DNA of 64,000 bases from Ignatzschineria cameli (lineage in GTDB: Bacteria; Pseudomonadota; Gammaproteobacteria; Cardiobacteriales; Wohlfahrtiimonadaceae), in contig NZ_QEWW01000003.1 in assembly GCF_003121895.1 (NCBI RefSeq), positions 233,635 to 297,634 on the forward strand, given 5' to 3'. The notes below the pieces were generated by a model, which saw only the letters and a program-made list of their open reading frames with translations, did not search any database and was not told where the DNA came from. The number at the start of each line of letters is the position of its first letter. Position 1 is the stretch's first letter. Made by a program: the position numbers and the translations under genes. Shown here piece by piece: positions 47,577 through 56,209 of this stretch.

Positions 47577-47664
47577 TCTGCTCTCCTTAAAAGTGCTCCT
47601 AAAATAGCCTAAAAAAGGACTCTCCTTTCAAGATATCATAGAAAGGTCAAAAGCAGGAGGCTCA

Positions 47665-47701
47665 CAAAAAAGAGCCGTTACCTTTCAATGATAACGGCTC
47701 T
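47665..47701 (-). terminator. Terminator at the end of the catabolic gene block
   Basis: Perfect 10-bp stem AGAGCCGTTA / TAACGGCTCT (47671-47680 and 47692-47701) with an 11-base loop, followed on the minus strand by T residues. It separates the catabolic genes from ptuA. Confidence 0.9.
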
Positions 47702-47747
47702 CTCTCAATACAGATACTGAAGCTGATTCTCTTGAATTTGACTCTCT

Positions 47748-49382
47748 TTAATAGAGCTTCTTCTGAGGCGGACCTGCGAAGTTTAAAGGACCGATAGCTG
47801 TCATATCGACCTCAACAACAGTAGGCCCATCAATAGCCATCGCCTCGCTTATTACCGATTCAAACTCCTCAACAGAACTTGCTAAAAAGCTGACACATCC
47901 CATCGACTCCCCTAGCTTTTTATAGCTCGGCGTATGAAGCTCATTATAGTATTGACGTCCACCAAAATAGTTATTTTGAATGCCACGCATCACACCATAA
48001 CCCTGATCATTCATCACTAACAACACCATATTCAGCTTCTCCTGAACCATCGTTGCAATCTCGCCAATGCCGAGCATTAAACCGCCATCTCCCACAAGAG
48101 CGACAACTTTCTTATCCCGATTAGCAATCGCCGATCCGATCCCATGCGCTAAACCTAAGCCGATAGCACCGGCTAAAGAGTGAATATTGCGAAGGGGGGC
48201 TTGTACAGGGAAGAGTCGACTCCCCCAAGTACTACCAGACATTGTGATATCTCGTACTAAAATACCGCTCTCCGGCAAAGCTTTTCGAAGCGCAAAACAG
48301 ATCTCTGCATAAGGACCTAATTGCTCTGTTAAAGCGGCAATTGCGGCTTCTTTTGCAGCTTTAATCTCTTGGTCATATGCCGGATCGATAAAGGAGTGAT
48401 CTGCTAATTTTATCGCAAGATAAGCTAATGATGCTTTTGCATCCGCACAGATAAAGTGATCAACACAGTAGTTTCTCTGCTGTGCAACCGGATTGGCATC
48501 AATTTGAATCAATTTCTCTGGAAATTGAATGCTATAGGTCTTTGTCTCATTGCTTCGCAGACGAGATCCTACCACCAATGCAATATCTGCAGATTGTAGA
48601 AGCTCCTCAACCTTTTGGGAGTTATGAAAAGCGCCTAAGCTACGAGGATGATGATCCGGTAATACTCCTCTTGCATGGGTCGATGAGAGAACGGGAATAC
48701 CAAGATCGGCTAAGGCCTTCACTTCCGCTTCTGCCCCTAAACAACCGCCACCGATCCATAAGATGGGTCGTTTAGCTGCTCTTAATGCATTTGCAACATT
48801 ATCTAAAGCGCTACTCTCTATGGCGGGTAACTGTAGAGCACCCACCGGTGAGAGCTCTTTAGGTAGCTCAATCTCCATCGCTTGAATATCGATCGGGATC
48901 TCCACACTCACAGGCCCCATCGGTACAGTTTGTGCCACACGAATCGCTTCACGCATAATACCGATGGCATTATCGGGACTCATAATACGATAGGCGGCTT
49001 TGCTCGCGGCCTTTAAAAAAGTTAATTGATCTTTTGCTTCATGAATAAATGAAGCATCTCGATCGAGATACTCTCGCTCAACTTGACCGGTAATATGTAA
49101 TACCGGACTTGCAGCATTACAAGCCTCAATCAAAGACCCAACCGCATTCCCCGCACCGGCACCCGTACTTGTAATCGCAACCCCTAACCCCTTAAAACGA
49201 GCATGAGCATCAGCCATTGTTAAACAACCCGCTTCTCCACGAGAGCAGACAAAATTGATCCTCTCCCGACGCCCAATCGCATCTGCAATGGGAAGATTAT
49301 GGATCGAAATAACGCCATAAACATCCTCAACACCATGCGCCTCTAGTAAACGTGCAATCGCTTCTCCAACTGTTACCTTCAT
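47748..49382 (-). CDS. Thiamine diphosphate-dependent enzyme (2-oxo acid decarboxylase/acetolactate synthase-like)
   Basis: This 544-residue protein has the three-domain ThDP layout. The N-terminal pyrimidine domain has the cofactor-activating Glu50 in SRGEAGCLTMADAHAR, the central domain has SADIALVVGSRL, and the pyrophosphate domain has the metal motif VGDGGLMLGIGEI...LLVMND (GDG at 431-433). The family includes benzoylformate, indolepyruvate and sulfopyruvate decarboxylases and acetolactate synthases, and sequence alone does not choose. Being next to an aldehyde dehydrogenase gene, it most likely decarboxylates a 2-oxo acid to an aldehyde. TAGGAG precedes the ATG. It is the last gene of the island and is followed by a terminator. 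Confidence 0.8.
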   Translation of the reverse strand: MKVTVGEAIARLLEAHGVEDVYGVISIHNLPIADAIGRRERINFVCSRGEAGCLTMADAHARFKGLGVAITSTGAGAGNAVGSLIEACNAASPVLHITGQVEREYLDRDASFIHEAKDQLTFLKAASKAAYRIMSPDNAIGIMREAIRVAQTVPMGPVSVEIPIDIQAMEIELPKELSPVGALQLPAIESSALDNVANALRAAKRPILWIGGGCLGAEAEVKALADLGIPVLSSTHARGVLPDHHPRSLGAFHNSQKVEELLQSADIALVVGSRLRSNETKTYSIQFPEKLIQIDANPVAQQRNYCVDHFICADAKASLAYLAIKLADHSFIDPAYDQEIKAAKEAAIAALTEQLGPYAEICFALRKALPESGILVRDITMSGSTWGSRLFPVQAPLRNIHSLAGAIGLGLAHGIGSAIANRDKKVVALVGDGGLMLGIGEIATMVQEKLNMVLLVMNDQGYGVMRGIQNNYFGGRQYYNELHTPSYKKLGESMGCVSFLASSVEEFESVISEAMAIDGPTVVEVDMTAIGPLNFAGPPQKKLY

Positions 49383-49515
49383 TCTTTTCTCCTACGGCAT
49401 CTAATCTGCACCGATCTCTATTCAATTACTACGTGATCTTCAGCAGCGCTGCTCTTTTTCCTATCTGTTTTCTATCTGTTTTCTATCTTTTTTCTTCTTC
49501 TCTACTGATCCTAAA

Positions 49516-50979
49516 CTACTCACACCAAGGATTAGGTCTCTCATCTAAGCTTAAGAAGATACTCTTTTGTTGCATATAAGCGAGGATGCCTAAGCGCCCC
49601 TTCTCTCGTCCGATACCACTCTCTTTATAACCACCAAATGGAGTAGAGATTGAAAATTTCTTATAGGTATTGACCCATACTGTTCCTGCTTCTAAAACTC
49701 GCGCTAATTGCCATGCACGACGATAATTTTCTGTCCAGATGCCGGCTGAAAGCCCATAGATGGAATCATTCGCTTCCGCAATTAAGGTCGCTTCATCATC
49801 AAAAGGTAGCACCACCAATACCGGGCCAAAGATCTCCTCTTGACAGACAGAATCACTATTTTTTAAACCGGTAATAATCGTCGGAGCATAATAACTTCCC
49901 TTCGCTAATGATCCCTCTAATAAGCGCTTCCCCCCAATCTCGATTTTCCCCCCTTCTGCAACGGCCTGCTGAACATAGCGATCGATACTCTCTAGATGTT
50001 GCTCGCTAATCACAGGTCCAACCTGAGTTGTCGGATCTTCAGGATGCCCCACACGTAAGGCGGAGCTCTTTTCGATCAATTTTGCTAAAAAAGGAGCATA
50101 GAGTGAACGATGCACAAAGAGACGAGAACCGGCAATACAAGCTTGTCCGGCAGAGCTGAAAATACCATAAATAACCCCATTAACAGCTAACTCTAAATTA
50201 GCATCCTCTAAAACAATCGTAGGCGATTTTCCCCCGAGCTCTAAAGAGGTTGTAATAAGTCGCTCTGCCGCAATATGGGCAAGTGCTCTTCCGGTATTAG
50301 TCCCGCCGGTAAAGGAGATCTTCTTCACCAATGGATGATTCACAATCGCATTCCCTACGACTGAACCACGTCCGGGTAAAACACTTAAGATCCCTTTTGG
50401 TAAACCCGCCTCTTCAAAACACGCCGCTAATTCTAGCGCAATCAAGGATGTGGCTTCAGCCGGCTTTAAGATCACCGCATTCCCCCCAGCTAAGGCAGGA
50501 ATCAACTTCTGTACTTCAGAGGCGATCGGAGAGTTCCAAGGTGTAATGGCAGCAATGACGCCTAACGGTTCATAGAGACTCAGTGTAATCGCATCATGCA
50601 TTCGCTGATTTGTTAACTCATTATCCATTGTCTCCAATGTAGAGGCGACATAACGGGTTGTCGCTATTGCGCTTGCAACTAATCCTCGTGTTTCATAGAG
50701 AGGCTTACCATTATCTCGCGTCTGAAGCTGTGCAAGCGCCTCACGATCCCGCTCTAAAATATCGGCAAATTTAAAGAGGATTCTCGCTCGCTCAGTCGGT
50801 AATAGATCACGCCAAGAGGGATCTCTCCATGCTCGATCAGCAGCAACAATTGCCTCCTCCACATCCTCTAAAGAAGCTGTAGAAAACTCCGCATTAAGAC
50901 TCATATCGGCAGGAAAAAAGCTCTTTGAAGGCTCTCCACGACCTAATCTCCATTCACCGGCTAAAAATATCTTTTTCAC
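49516..50979 (-). CDS. NAD(P)-dependent aldehyde dehydrogenase
   Basis: This 487-residue ALDH-superfamily member has Asn149 in ITPWNSPI, the general base Glu247 in LELGGKSP, and nucleophile Cys281 in GQACIAG; all are present, so it is expected to be active. FTGGTNTGRA is the cofactor loop. It starts at GTG 50979 with an AAGGAG at good spacing, 25 bases after the aspartate-dehydrogenase-like gene. It should oxidise an aldehyde (likely the product of the adjacent ThDP enzyme, or the hydroxymuconate-type semialdehyde of the meta pathway) to the acid. Confidence 0.85.
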   Translation of the reverse strand: MKKIFLAGEWRLGRGEPSKSFFPADMSLNAEFSTASLEDVEEAIVAADRAWRDPSWRDLLPTERARILFKFADILERDREALAQLQTRDNGKPLYETRGLVASAIATTRYVASTLETMDNELTNQRMHDAITLSLYEPLGVIAAITPWNSPIASEVQKLIPALAGGNAVILKPAEATSLIALELAACFEEAGLPKGILSVLPGRGSVVGNAIVNHPLVKKISFTGGTNTGRALAHIAAERLITTSLELGGKSPTIVLEDANLELAVNGVIYGIFSSAGQACIAGSRLFVHRSLYAPFLAKLIEKSSALRVGHPEDPTTQVGPVISEQHLESIDRYVQQAVAEGGKIEIGGKRLLEGSLAKGSYYAPTIITGLKNSDSVCQEEIFGPVLVVLPFDDEATLIAEANDSIYGLSAGIWTENYRRAWQLARVLEAGTVWVNTYKKFSISTPFGGYKESGIGREKGRLGILAYMQQKSIFLSLDERPNPWCE

Positions 50980-51004
50980 AATGACTCCTTCTCTCCCAAT
51001 AATT

Positions 51005-51796
51005 CTAAATCAGGATCACATCATCTAGTTGACGACAGAAACGCGCAACACTTAACGCCGCTAACATCGAGGTCTTAGGATTACTCTCTAAGGGAACACC
51101 CATCATAAGAATCTCCATTGCTCCAAATACGCCCTCTGCCACTATTTTATGTTGATTTCGTGCTACCGCAGGATCTGCAATCAGCTCAACTTCCGTTGCA
51201 TCCATACCTATACCCGCAAGCGCTAAAGTTGCTGCAACATTCGCATTGGCAGGAAAACGTTTTGCCGCCTCTCTTGCGCTCCCCTTAAAGAAGGTTGTTG
51301 CACTCTTTAATTGATCAATATCCACAAGCTCTTCGGCATAACTTCCCTTCCAACTACGAGGATTTTTTCTTCCTTGATAGAGAACGGAATCTAATCCTGC
51401 CAATTTTGCTGAAGCGAGACCATCAATACCGGCGATCGCACCCGATAGAATTGCGATCTTTGCCCCTTTCGCTTTTGCTGCCGCTTCAACCTGCTGCTGA
51501 AACGTTTCATCAGCAAAGCTTCCTACCGAAATCACCCCAACATCAATTCCAGCAGCAATAAGATCAAAAATATGTGCTTTCAATCCTGCTTGTCCTGCCA
51601 TCTCAACCGCACAATCAGGTTTCCCCTCAATAGCTGAAACAGTACTGACAACTTTAATATCATCTCCAACTACAGCTTGAATTTTAGCCACATCTTGTGG
51701 CATCACCACCAACCAGCCAACTTTGACATCTGCAGGTAGTAGTGGCATAACCGCTTGTGCCATTGCACCATAACCGACCATTACAATTTTTTTCAT
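51005..51796 (-). CDS. Aspartate dehydrogenase-like protein (NadX/AspDH family)
   Basis: The start is set at ATG 51796 (MKKIVMVGYGAMAQAV), since GGGGGAG lies just before it. The 263-residue product has an N-terminal Rossmann loop VGYGAMAQ, CAVEMAGQAG, VISVGSFAD, LSGAIAGIDGL, and FPANANVAATLALAGIGMDATEVELIADP, all characteristic of L-aspartate dehydrogenase. AspDH converts aspartate to oxaloacetate (iminoaspartate as intermediate) with NAD(P). nadA and nadC are absent, so NAD synthesis is unlikely. From memory, the characterised AspDH of Pseudomonas aeruginosa also sits beside aldehyde dehydrogenase, decarboxylase and SDR genes. Its substrate here may be another amine or 2-oxo acid. Confidence 0.78.
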   Translation of the reverse strand: MKKIVMVGYGAMAQAVMPLLPADVKVGWLVVMPQDVAKIQAVVGDDIKVVSTVSAIEGKPDCAVEMAGQAGLKAHIFDLIAAGIDVGVISVGSFADETFQQQVEAAAKAKGAKIAILSGAIAGIDGLASAKLAGLDSVLYQGRKNPRSWKGSYAEELVDIDQLKSATTFFKGSAREAAKRFPANANVAATLALAGIGMDATEVELIADPAVARNQHKIVAEGVFGAMEILMMGVPLESNPKTSMLAALSVARFCRQLDDVILI

Positions 51797-51835
51797 TATC
51801 TCTCCCCCTCTCTTATCTCCATAAAGCACTTTTCA

Positions 51836-52648
51836 TTATATTTCGCGACTAAATCCGCCGGAGACATCGATCACCGATCCTGTTGTATAAGAGGACATCG
51901 GGGATGCTAGAAAGAGAAGTGCTCGCGCAGCTTCTTCTGCCTTACCGAGACGCCCCATAGGAATTCCTCGCTCTTGAGCAATACCGGCGATCCACTCTTC
52001 CCAGCTCTTAGAACGATCTGATCGATCCTCATAGCGTCGGCGCCACTGACCTGATTCCACCATCCCGATTAAGATCGAATTAACTCGAATCCCCTTTACC
52101 CCTCTTTGAGCGAACTCTTGTGCTAAGGTTTTACTTAGATTGAGTAATCCAGCTCTTGCCGCCGATGTTGCAATCATATGGCGCTCCGGCTTAAGTGCTA
52201 AGAGCGAGTTAACATTGGTAATTGAAGCAACATCAGATTGCTCCAAATAAGGTAATGCCGCCTTGATCGGATTTAAGACACCAAAATATTTAAGAGTGAC
52301 CTCTCCGAGCCAATCTTCATCTTGTGTCTCCTCAAAGGTAGCTACTTTTCCCTGCCCGGCATTATTAATTAAAAAATCGATGCCCCCAAAGTGATCTACC
52401 ACCTTCGTGATCATCATTTCGACAGAATGACGATCTAAAACATCGGCAACAACAATTAACATATCGGAGGATGAAACTTCCGGAAATGCTGCTTTTACCT
52501 CTGCTAAAGAGGCTTCAAGACGCGCCTGATTACGTCCACACCAAGCAACTTTAGCGCCTCCTTGTAAGAGTAATTTTACCGTCTCTAAACCGATACCTGA
52601 CGATCCTCCCGTCACGATTGCGACCCGATTCTCTACACCAAAACTCAT
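51836..52648 (-). CDS. SDR-family protein with altered active site
   Basis: The start is ATG 52648 (MSFGVENRVAIVTGG), with AGGAGG six bases upstream; an earlier in-frame ATG contains that binding site. The 270-residue product has a normal cofactor site (TGGSSGIG, residues 13-20) and NNAG (95-98). Active-site Ser148 is present, but the expected Tyr and Lys are Thr161 and Arg165 (IATSAARAG). I recall a subgroup of SDRs with this AARAG pattern. Either chemistry differs or the protein is not a classical dehydrogenase. It lies 39 bases upstream of the AspDH-like gene and is cotranscribed with it. Confidence 0.8.
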   Translation of the reverse strand: MSFGVENRVAIVTGGSSGIGLETVKLLLQGGAKVAWCGRNQARLEASLAEVKAAFPEVSSSDMLIVVADVLDRHSVEMMITKVVDHFGGIDFLINNAGQGKVATFEETQDEDWLGEVTLKYFGVLNPIKAALPYLEQSDVASITNVNSLLALKPERHMIATSAARAGLLNLSKTLAQEFAQRGVKGIRVNSILIGMVESGQWRRRYEDRSDRSKSWEEWIAGIAQERGIPMGRLGKAEEAARALLFLASPMSSYTTGSVIDVSGGFSREI

Positions 52649-53005
52649 CGACTGCCTCCTCATCTTTCTATAATTTATGATCTCAGCTGATCCTCTCTGA
52701 TCTCATCTGATTCCATCTGCTCTTTTCTATAATAATTTTATCGATCATCTTGCAATGATCTTGCCGGCACTTATCCGGCAACTTGTTAATTTCCCCATAG
52801 AGGAGTCGATCCTCTTATCTCATTTACCCCTTACTCCTCAATCCGCCCACTCTCTATTGGTAGCTGTCTAATTGTCACTATCTGTAGTTACCTGTTGCTA
52901 CCTATTACTCTCTGCTTCATCAACTTCTTCAAAATATAGAAATGAAATAGCGTAGAAATACAAAAATGGAAGGATCTCTAGGAACAGGATTATTCTGAAA
53001 CAGCC
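52649..53005. other. Gap between hydrolase and SDR genes in the island
   Basis: These 357 bases contain no gene. They hold degenerate TCTGAT/CATCTG repeats just upstream of the SDR gene (52680-52725) and a 7-bp GC-rich inverted repeat TTGCCGG / CCGGCAA (52761-52767 and 52775-52781) without a U-run. A separate promoter for the SDR-AspDH-ALDH-ThDP unit is likely here. Confidence 0.5.
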
Positions 53006-53794
53006 TTAAAAGAGTCTCTCCTTAAAAAAGAGTGGCGCATCGATATAGGCAAGGTGTCCCGCATCGGCAACCTCAATGAGATTAAGACGCGGATATCGCT
53101 CTTTGAGTGCCCACATCCCATCGGGTGGAGTAATACCATCGTTGAGACCAAAATAGAGATCAATCAACAATTGTGGCTCAATCTGCGACAATGCTCGATC
53201 GATTGAATCGTAAGCAAGCAGATAGGAGGCATTAGTAAAACCCTCCATGGTTAAACGTTTAGAGACCTCACTAACAATGGCCATATTCTCAGCAGAAGGA
53301 TCTCCAAGCAGGTAAGGTCCTCGCTCTTTTGCCATTCCGATATTTCCTAACCGAGCCAATAGTTGTGGTCGGCGCTGATAAATTTCCGCTTTAACAGAAG
53401 CACTCTTATCGGCATATCCCTGTGCCGGCGCAATCAATTGCAACTTCTCTAAATATTCTGGATATTGTGCGGCAAAAGAAGCTGCCATCATCGCTCCAAG
53501 AGAGTGACCCACCAAGATGATACGCTCAAACTCTAACTCATTGATAAATGCTAAAAGACGCTCAGCATAATCTGCCGCAGATGGTGTATCACTCATTAAC
53601 TCTTCACTTTTGCCATATCCTGGCGCATTCCAAGCAATAAGGTGAGCGGAAATGTCACAATCCTGAAGCTGCTTTATCCAAGAGTATGCCCCCGAGCTGA
53701 TTCCATGAAGTAGAATAAAAGGTATTCCTTCCCCCTTCTTCTCTAAATATTCGATACCACTCTTTGGTGCTAATTGATACTCAATCTGATTCAT
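53006..53794 (-). CDS. Alpha/beta hydrolase (meta-cleavage product hydrolase-like)
   Basis: The start is ATG 53794 (MNQIEYQLAPKSGIEYLEKK), with GAGGAG upstream. The 262-residue product has oxyanion-hole HG (30-31), a nucleophile elbow VGHSLG (Ser98), an acid Asp in FGLNDGITPP, and the final His in VADAGHLAY. All triad residues are present. Its size and its position in a cluster with an extradiol dioxygenase suggest it hydrolyses the C-C bond of a ring-fission product, as BphD/MhpC do. An esterase opening a lactone or ester substrate is also possible. Confidence 0.75.
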   Translation of the reverse strand: MNQIEYQLAPKSGIEYLEKKGEGIPFILLHGISSGAYSWIKQLQDCDISAHLIAWNAPGYGKSEELMSDTPSAADYAERLLAFINELEFERIILVGHSLGAMMAASFAAQYPEYLEKLQLIAPAQGYADKSASVKAEIYQRRPQLLARLGNIGMAKERGPYLLGDPSAENMAIVSEVSKRLTMEGFTNASYLLAYDSIDRALSQIEPQLLIDLYFGLNDGITPPDGMWALKERYPRLNLIEVADAGHLAYIDAPLFFKERLF

Positions 53795-53980
53795 AACATC
53801 TCCTCTCAATGATCTATCACCACTTAAAAAGAGAGTGAGTGATCAAAATCTCTCACCCCATTTTGGCAATGTGAGCTCAATAGGCCTTGACCATTGCCCC
53901 TTAACCAGACTTTTATTTTGATTACATCTGATCATATAGAGCCATATATCACTCACATCTTACCCACATCACTTTCTCTA

Positions 53981-54502
53981 TTAATTTCGTTTTACTTTAG
54001 AGAGCGGATGATCTTCCGGATAGGTAGGGATCTTTGGCTTAGAGGTTCCTAACATGACACACATTAAGGCATCCTCTTGTGTATAGTTATAAAGTCCACG
54101 ATAGATACCTGGAGGAATAGAGATCAGATCACGCTCCTTTAAGATGACCGAATATTTCTCCCCTTTATCTTCTAAGAAGAGCTCGATTGAACCTCTTAGA
54201 AGGAAAAAAACCTCTTCCACATCATCATGCAGATGAAGAGGTCCCTCACATTGTGCCGGTAAAACCATTGTTGAGAAGGTAAAATTTTCTGCTGGTACGG
54301 TATTACTATCTGATGCAACACCTGTTGCCCCTGTCCCCATATAACGCATCTGTGCACGGCGATATTTAGGGTCATAATCGGCTTGAAACTTCAGTGCATC
54401 AAAATCGTACTTACGATCTTCTAAGCGTGCGATACGGGTATTCATCCACTCTTCTAAACTTTTGCCTTCTGGGCGATTCCAAGTTTCAAATTCTCTAGTC
54501 AT
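53981..54502 (-). CDS. Cupin-domain protein
   Basis: This 173-residue single-domain cupin has a complete first motif, GPLHLHDDVEEVFFLLRG (His90, His92, Glu96/97), which can bind a metal. In the second motif, RDLISIPPGIYRGLYN, the usual His ligand is absent (Tyr134/Arg135). It may be an isomerase, lyase or dioxygenase partner in the degradation pathway or a small-molecule sensor. AAGGAG precedes the ATG. It stands between the importer and the hydrolase. Confidence 0.72.
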   Translation of the reverse strand: MTREFETWNRPEGKSLEEWMNTRIARLEDRKYDFDALKFQADYDPKYRRAQMRYMGTGATGVASDSNTVPAENFTFSTMVLPAQCEGPLHLHDDVEEVFFLLRGSIELFLEDKGEKYSVILKERDLISIPPGIYRGLYNYTQEDALMCVMLGTSKPKIPTYPEDHPLSKVKRN

Positions 54503-54660
54503 CTCTATTCTCCTTTGTGAATAAATCTTGATAAATAAGATCCCCTTTGGGCTCTCGATAAAATATTTTTATAAACTTCTCTTATAAACAGTAGCTAGAA
54601 ACTACTTTGTAAAAATTTTATTAAAATGATCTGATTTAGCCTTTTAAGACAACGATTTAC

Positions 54661-55890
54661 CTAATAACGTCTCAATAGTGGAGCGAGAATCATTGATCCT
54701 GCGACAGCAACAGCAGCAAGGAAGATAATGCCGGTATTAAAATTGCCAGAAAATGCGACAATATAAGCGATGAGAACCGGTACAATGGCACTAGTGAAGT
54801 TTGCAAGCCCATTGAAAATTCCTCCGGCTGTTGTTGCAACATCTCGATCACTCACATTTGAAAGTAGTGCAAAGACTGCCGATACAGATACACCCCACAT
54901 TAAAGAGCTAATAGTCATCATCGTAATCACTAATAGATTGCTCTCTACGATCACCATCAGATACATAGCGATCCCGGCACCTAATAGACCGATAAAGACT
55001 TGAGGCGCGCGACGAATAGAGAAACGATCAGAATAGAGTGCGCCCCCAATTTCCCCAATTAACATCCCAATAAATGGAATCATCGAGAGTGCGCCAAACT
55101 CCTTCAAGTTAAATCCTTTCTCCTCCATCAAATAGGTCGGAATCCAGCTGTTTAATCCCCAGAGGTATGTCATCAAAGCGATATTAAAGAAGCAGACTAA
55201 CCAGAAAGGTCCATTACGCATCAATCGCTTAAGATTCGCACCGTGAGCGCTTTTAACGACCTTCTTACGTCCTGAAACTTCAACATTACGCAAACCATAA
55301 TGGACTAAAATTGTCGCAATTAAAGTTAAGCCACCCATCACGTAGAAAGTGGTATGCCAATCATAATTTCCCAATACGTAAGCTGTAATAGGGAAACCTA
55401 AAGCAGCCCCAATAGGCGTTCCTAAGATAAACATCGTTGATGCTCGCGCCTGCTCTTTATCGGAGTAACAGAGCTTAACAATGCTATAGCAGAGCGCAAA
55501 TAGTGGCCCTTCTGCAATCCCCAATAGAATCCGGTTTACCAACATTCCTTCATAAGTTGTGGTGAAACCCATAATTAACATCAAAACGCCCCAACTTAAT
55601 ACAGACCAGAAGATTAACTTTTTGGGACTAAAGAGATCTCCTAAGAAACTTAAGAAGACAGAAGAGAATCCGTAGGAGAGAAGAAAGCTAGTCATCAACC
55701 AACCGAGTCGACTCTTATCCTCTACCACTCCCATTGTGGCTTGAAATGCGGGATCTGAGAAGAGTACCGCTATACTGATTTTATCGAAGAAGGCCAAGAC
55801 TACACAGATCATTAAGATCGTTGCAGGCGTCCAGTGTGCTATTAAATTTTTGGGTACAAAAGGTAGCCTTTCAGCTAACGCTTCTTTCAT
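54661..55890 (-). CDS. MFS transporter, anion:cation symporter (ACS) family
   Basis: The start is ATG 55890 (MKEALAERLPF), because TAGGAGGAG precedes it. The 409-residue product has 12 predicted helices, a first-helix region VVLAFFDKISIAVLF, LSYGFSSVFLSFLGDLFSPKK, and RILLGIAEGPLFA, as in ACS-family importers of aromatic acids, phthalate, hexuronates and 4-hydroxyphenylacetate. Within the island it is the obvious uptake system for the substrate, and it suggests an organic anion. Confidence 0.82.
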   Translation of the reverse strand: MKEALAERLPFVPKNLIAHWTPATILMICVVLAFFDKISIAVLFSDPAFQATMGVVEDKSRLGWLMTSFLLSYGFSSVFLSFLGDLFSPKKLIFWSVLSWGVLMLIMGFTTTYEGMLVNRILLGIAEGPLFALCYSIVKLCYSDKEQARASTMFILGTPIGAALGFPITAYVLGNYDWHTTFYVMGGLTLIATILVHYGLRNVEVSGRKKVVKSAHGANLKRLMRNGPFWLVCFFNIALMTYLWGLNSWIPTYLMEEKGFNLKEFGALSMIPFIGMLIGEIGGALYSDRFSIRRAPQVFIGLLGAGIAMYLMVIVESNLLVITMMTISSLMWGVSVSAVFALLSNVSDRDVATTAGGIFNGLANFTSAIVPVLIAYIVAFSGNFNTGIIFLAAVAVAGSMILAPLLRRY

Positions 55891-56209
55891 AAAACTCCTC
55901 CTAGTAGATATCCCTACGCATAGACTTAATCCGAGCCGATCTCTTGATACCGGCAATTGATGTGTTATGTCGATGGTGGTCTCTATTCTTATCTCTTATT
56001 GTTATTACTATTTATTATTGCTGTTCTATTGTTATATCGTTGTTATACCACTATTTTATTACTGCTCTACTAGTATGCTCTTCTCTCCCCTCATCTTGCA
56101 CTCTTCCCATTTTTCACCCCTACTCCTGCCATGAGGCACTCACCTCTATGATTAAGGTTGCCTATAGTAGGAATAGGGACTCTGATCAATACTGCTCAAT
56201 GAATCTTCA
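55891..56209. other. Gap between FAD reductase and MFS genes
   Basis: These 319 bases contain no gene. The central part (55990-56080) is a degenerate TTGTTAT/ATTACT-rich stretch. A promoter for the MFS gene is likely, but no element is assigned. Confidence 0.45.

Noticed and set aside
44861..49382. Retron components around ptuA-ptuB
   Set aside because: No reverse transcriptase frame and no msr/msd-like region next to the pair, so it is called Septu-type rather than a retron.
49352..49579. Plus-strand frame across the ThDP enzyme and aldehyde dehydrogenase gene ends
   Set aside because: Shadow frame with low-complexity Ser/Phe content and no family; it crosses two better supported genes.
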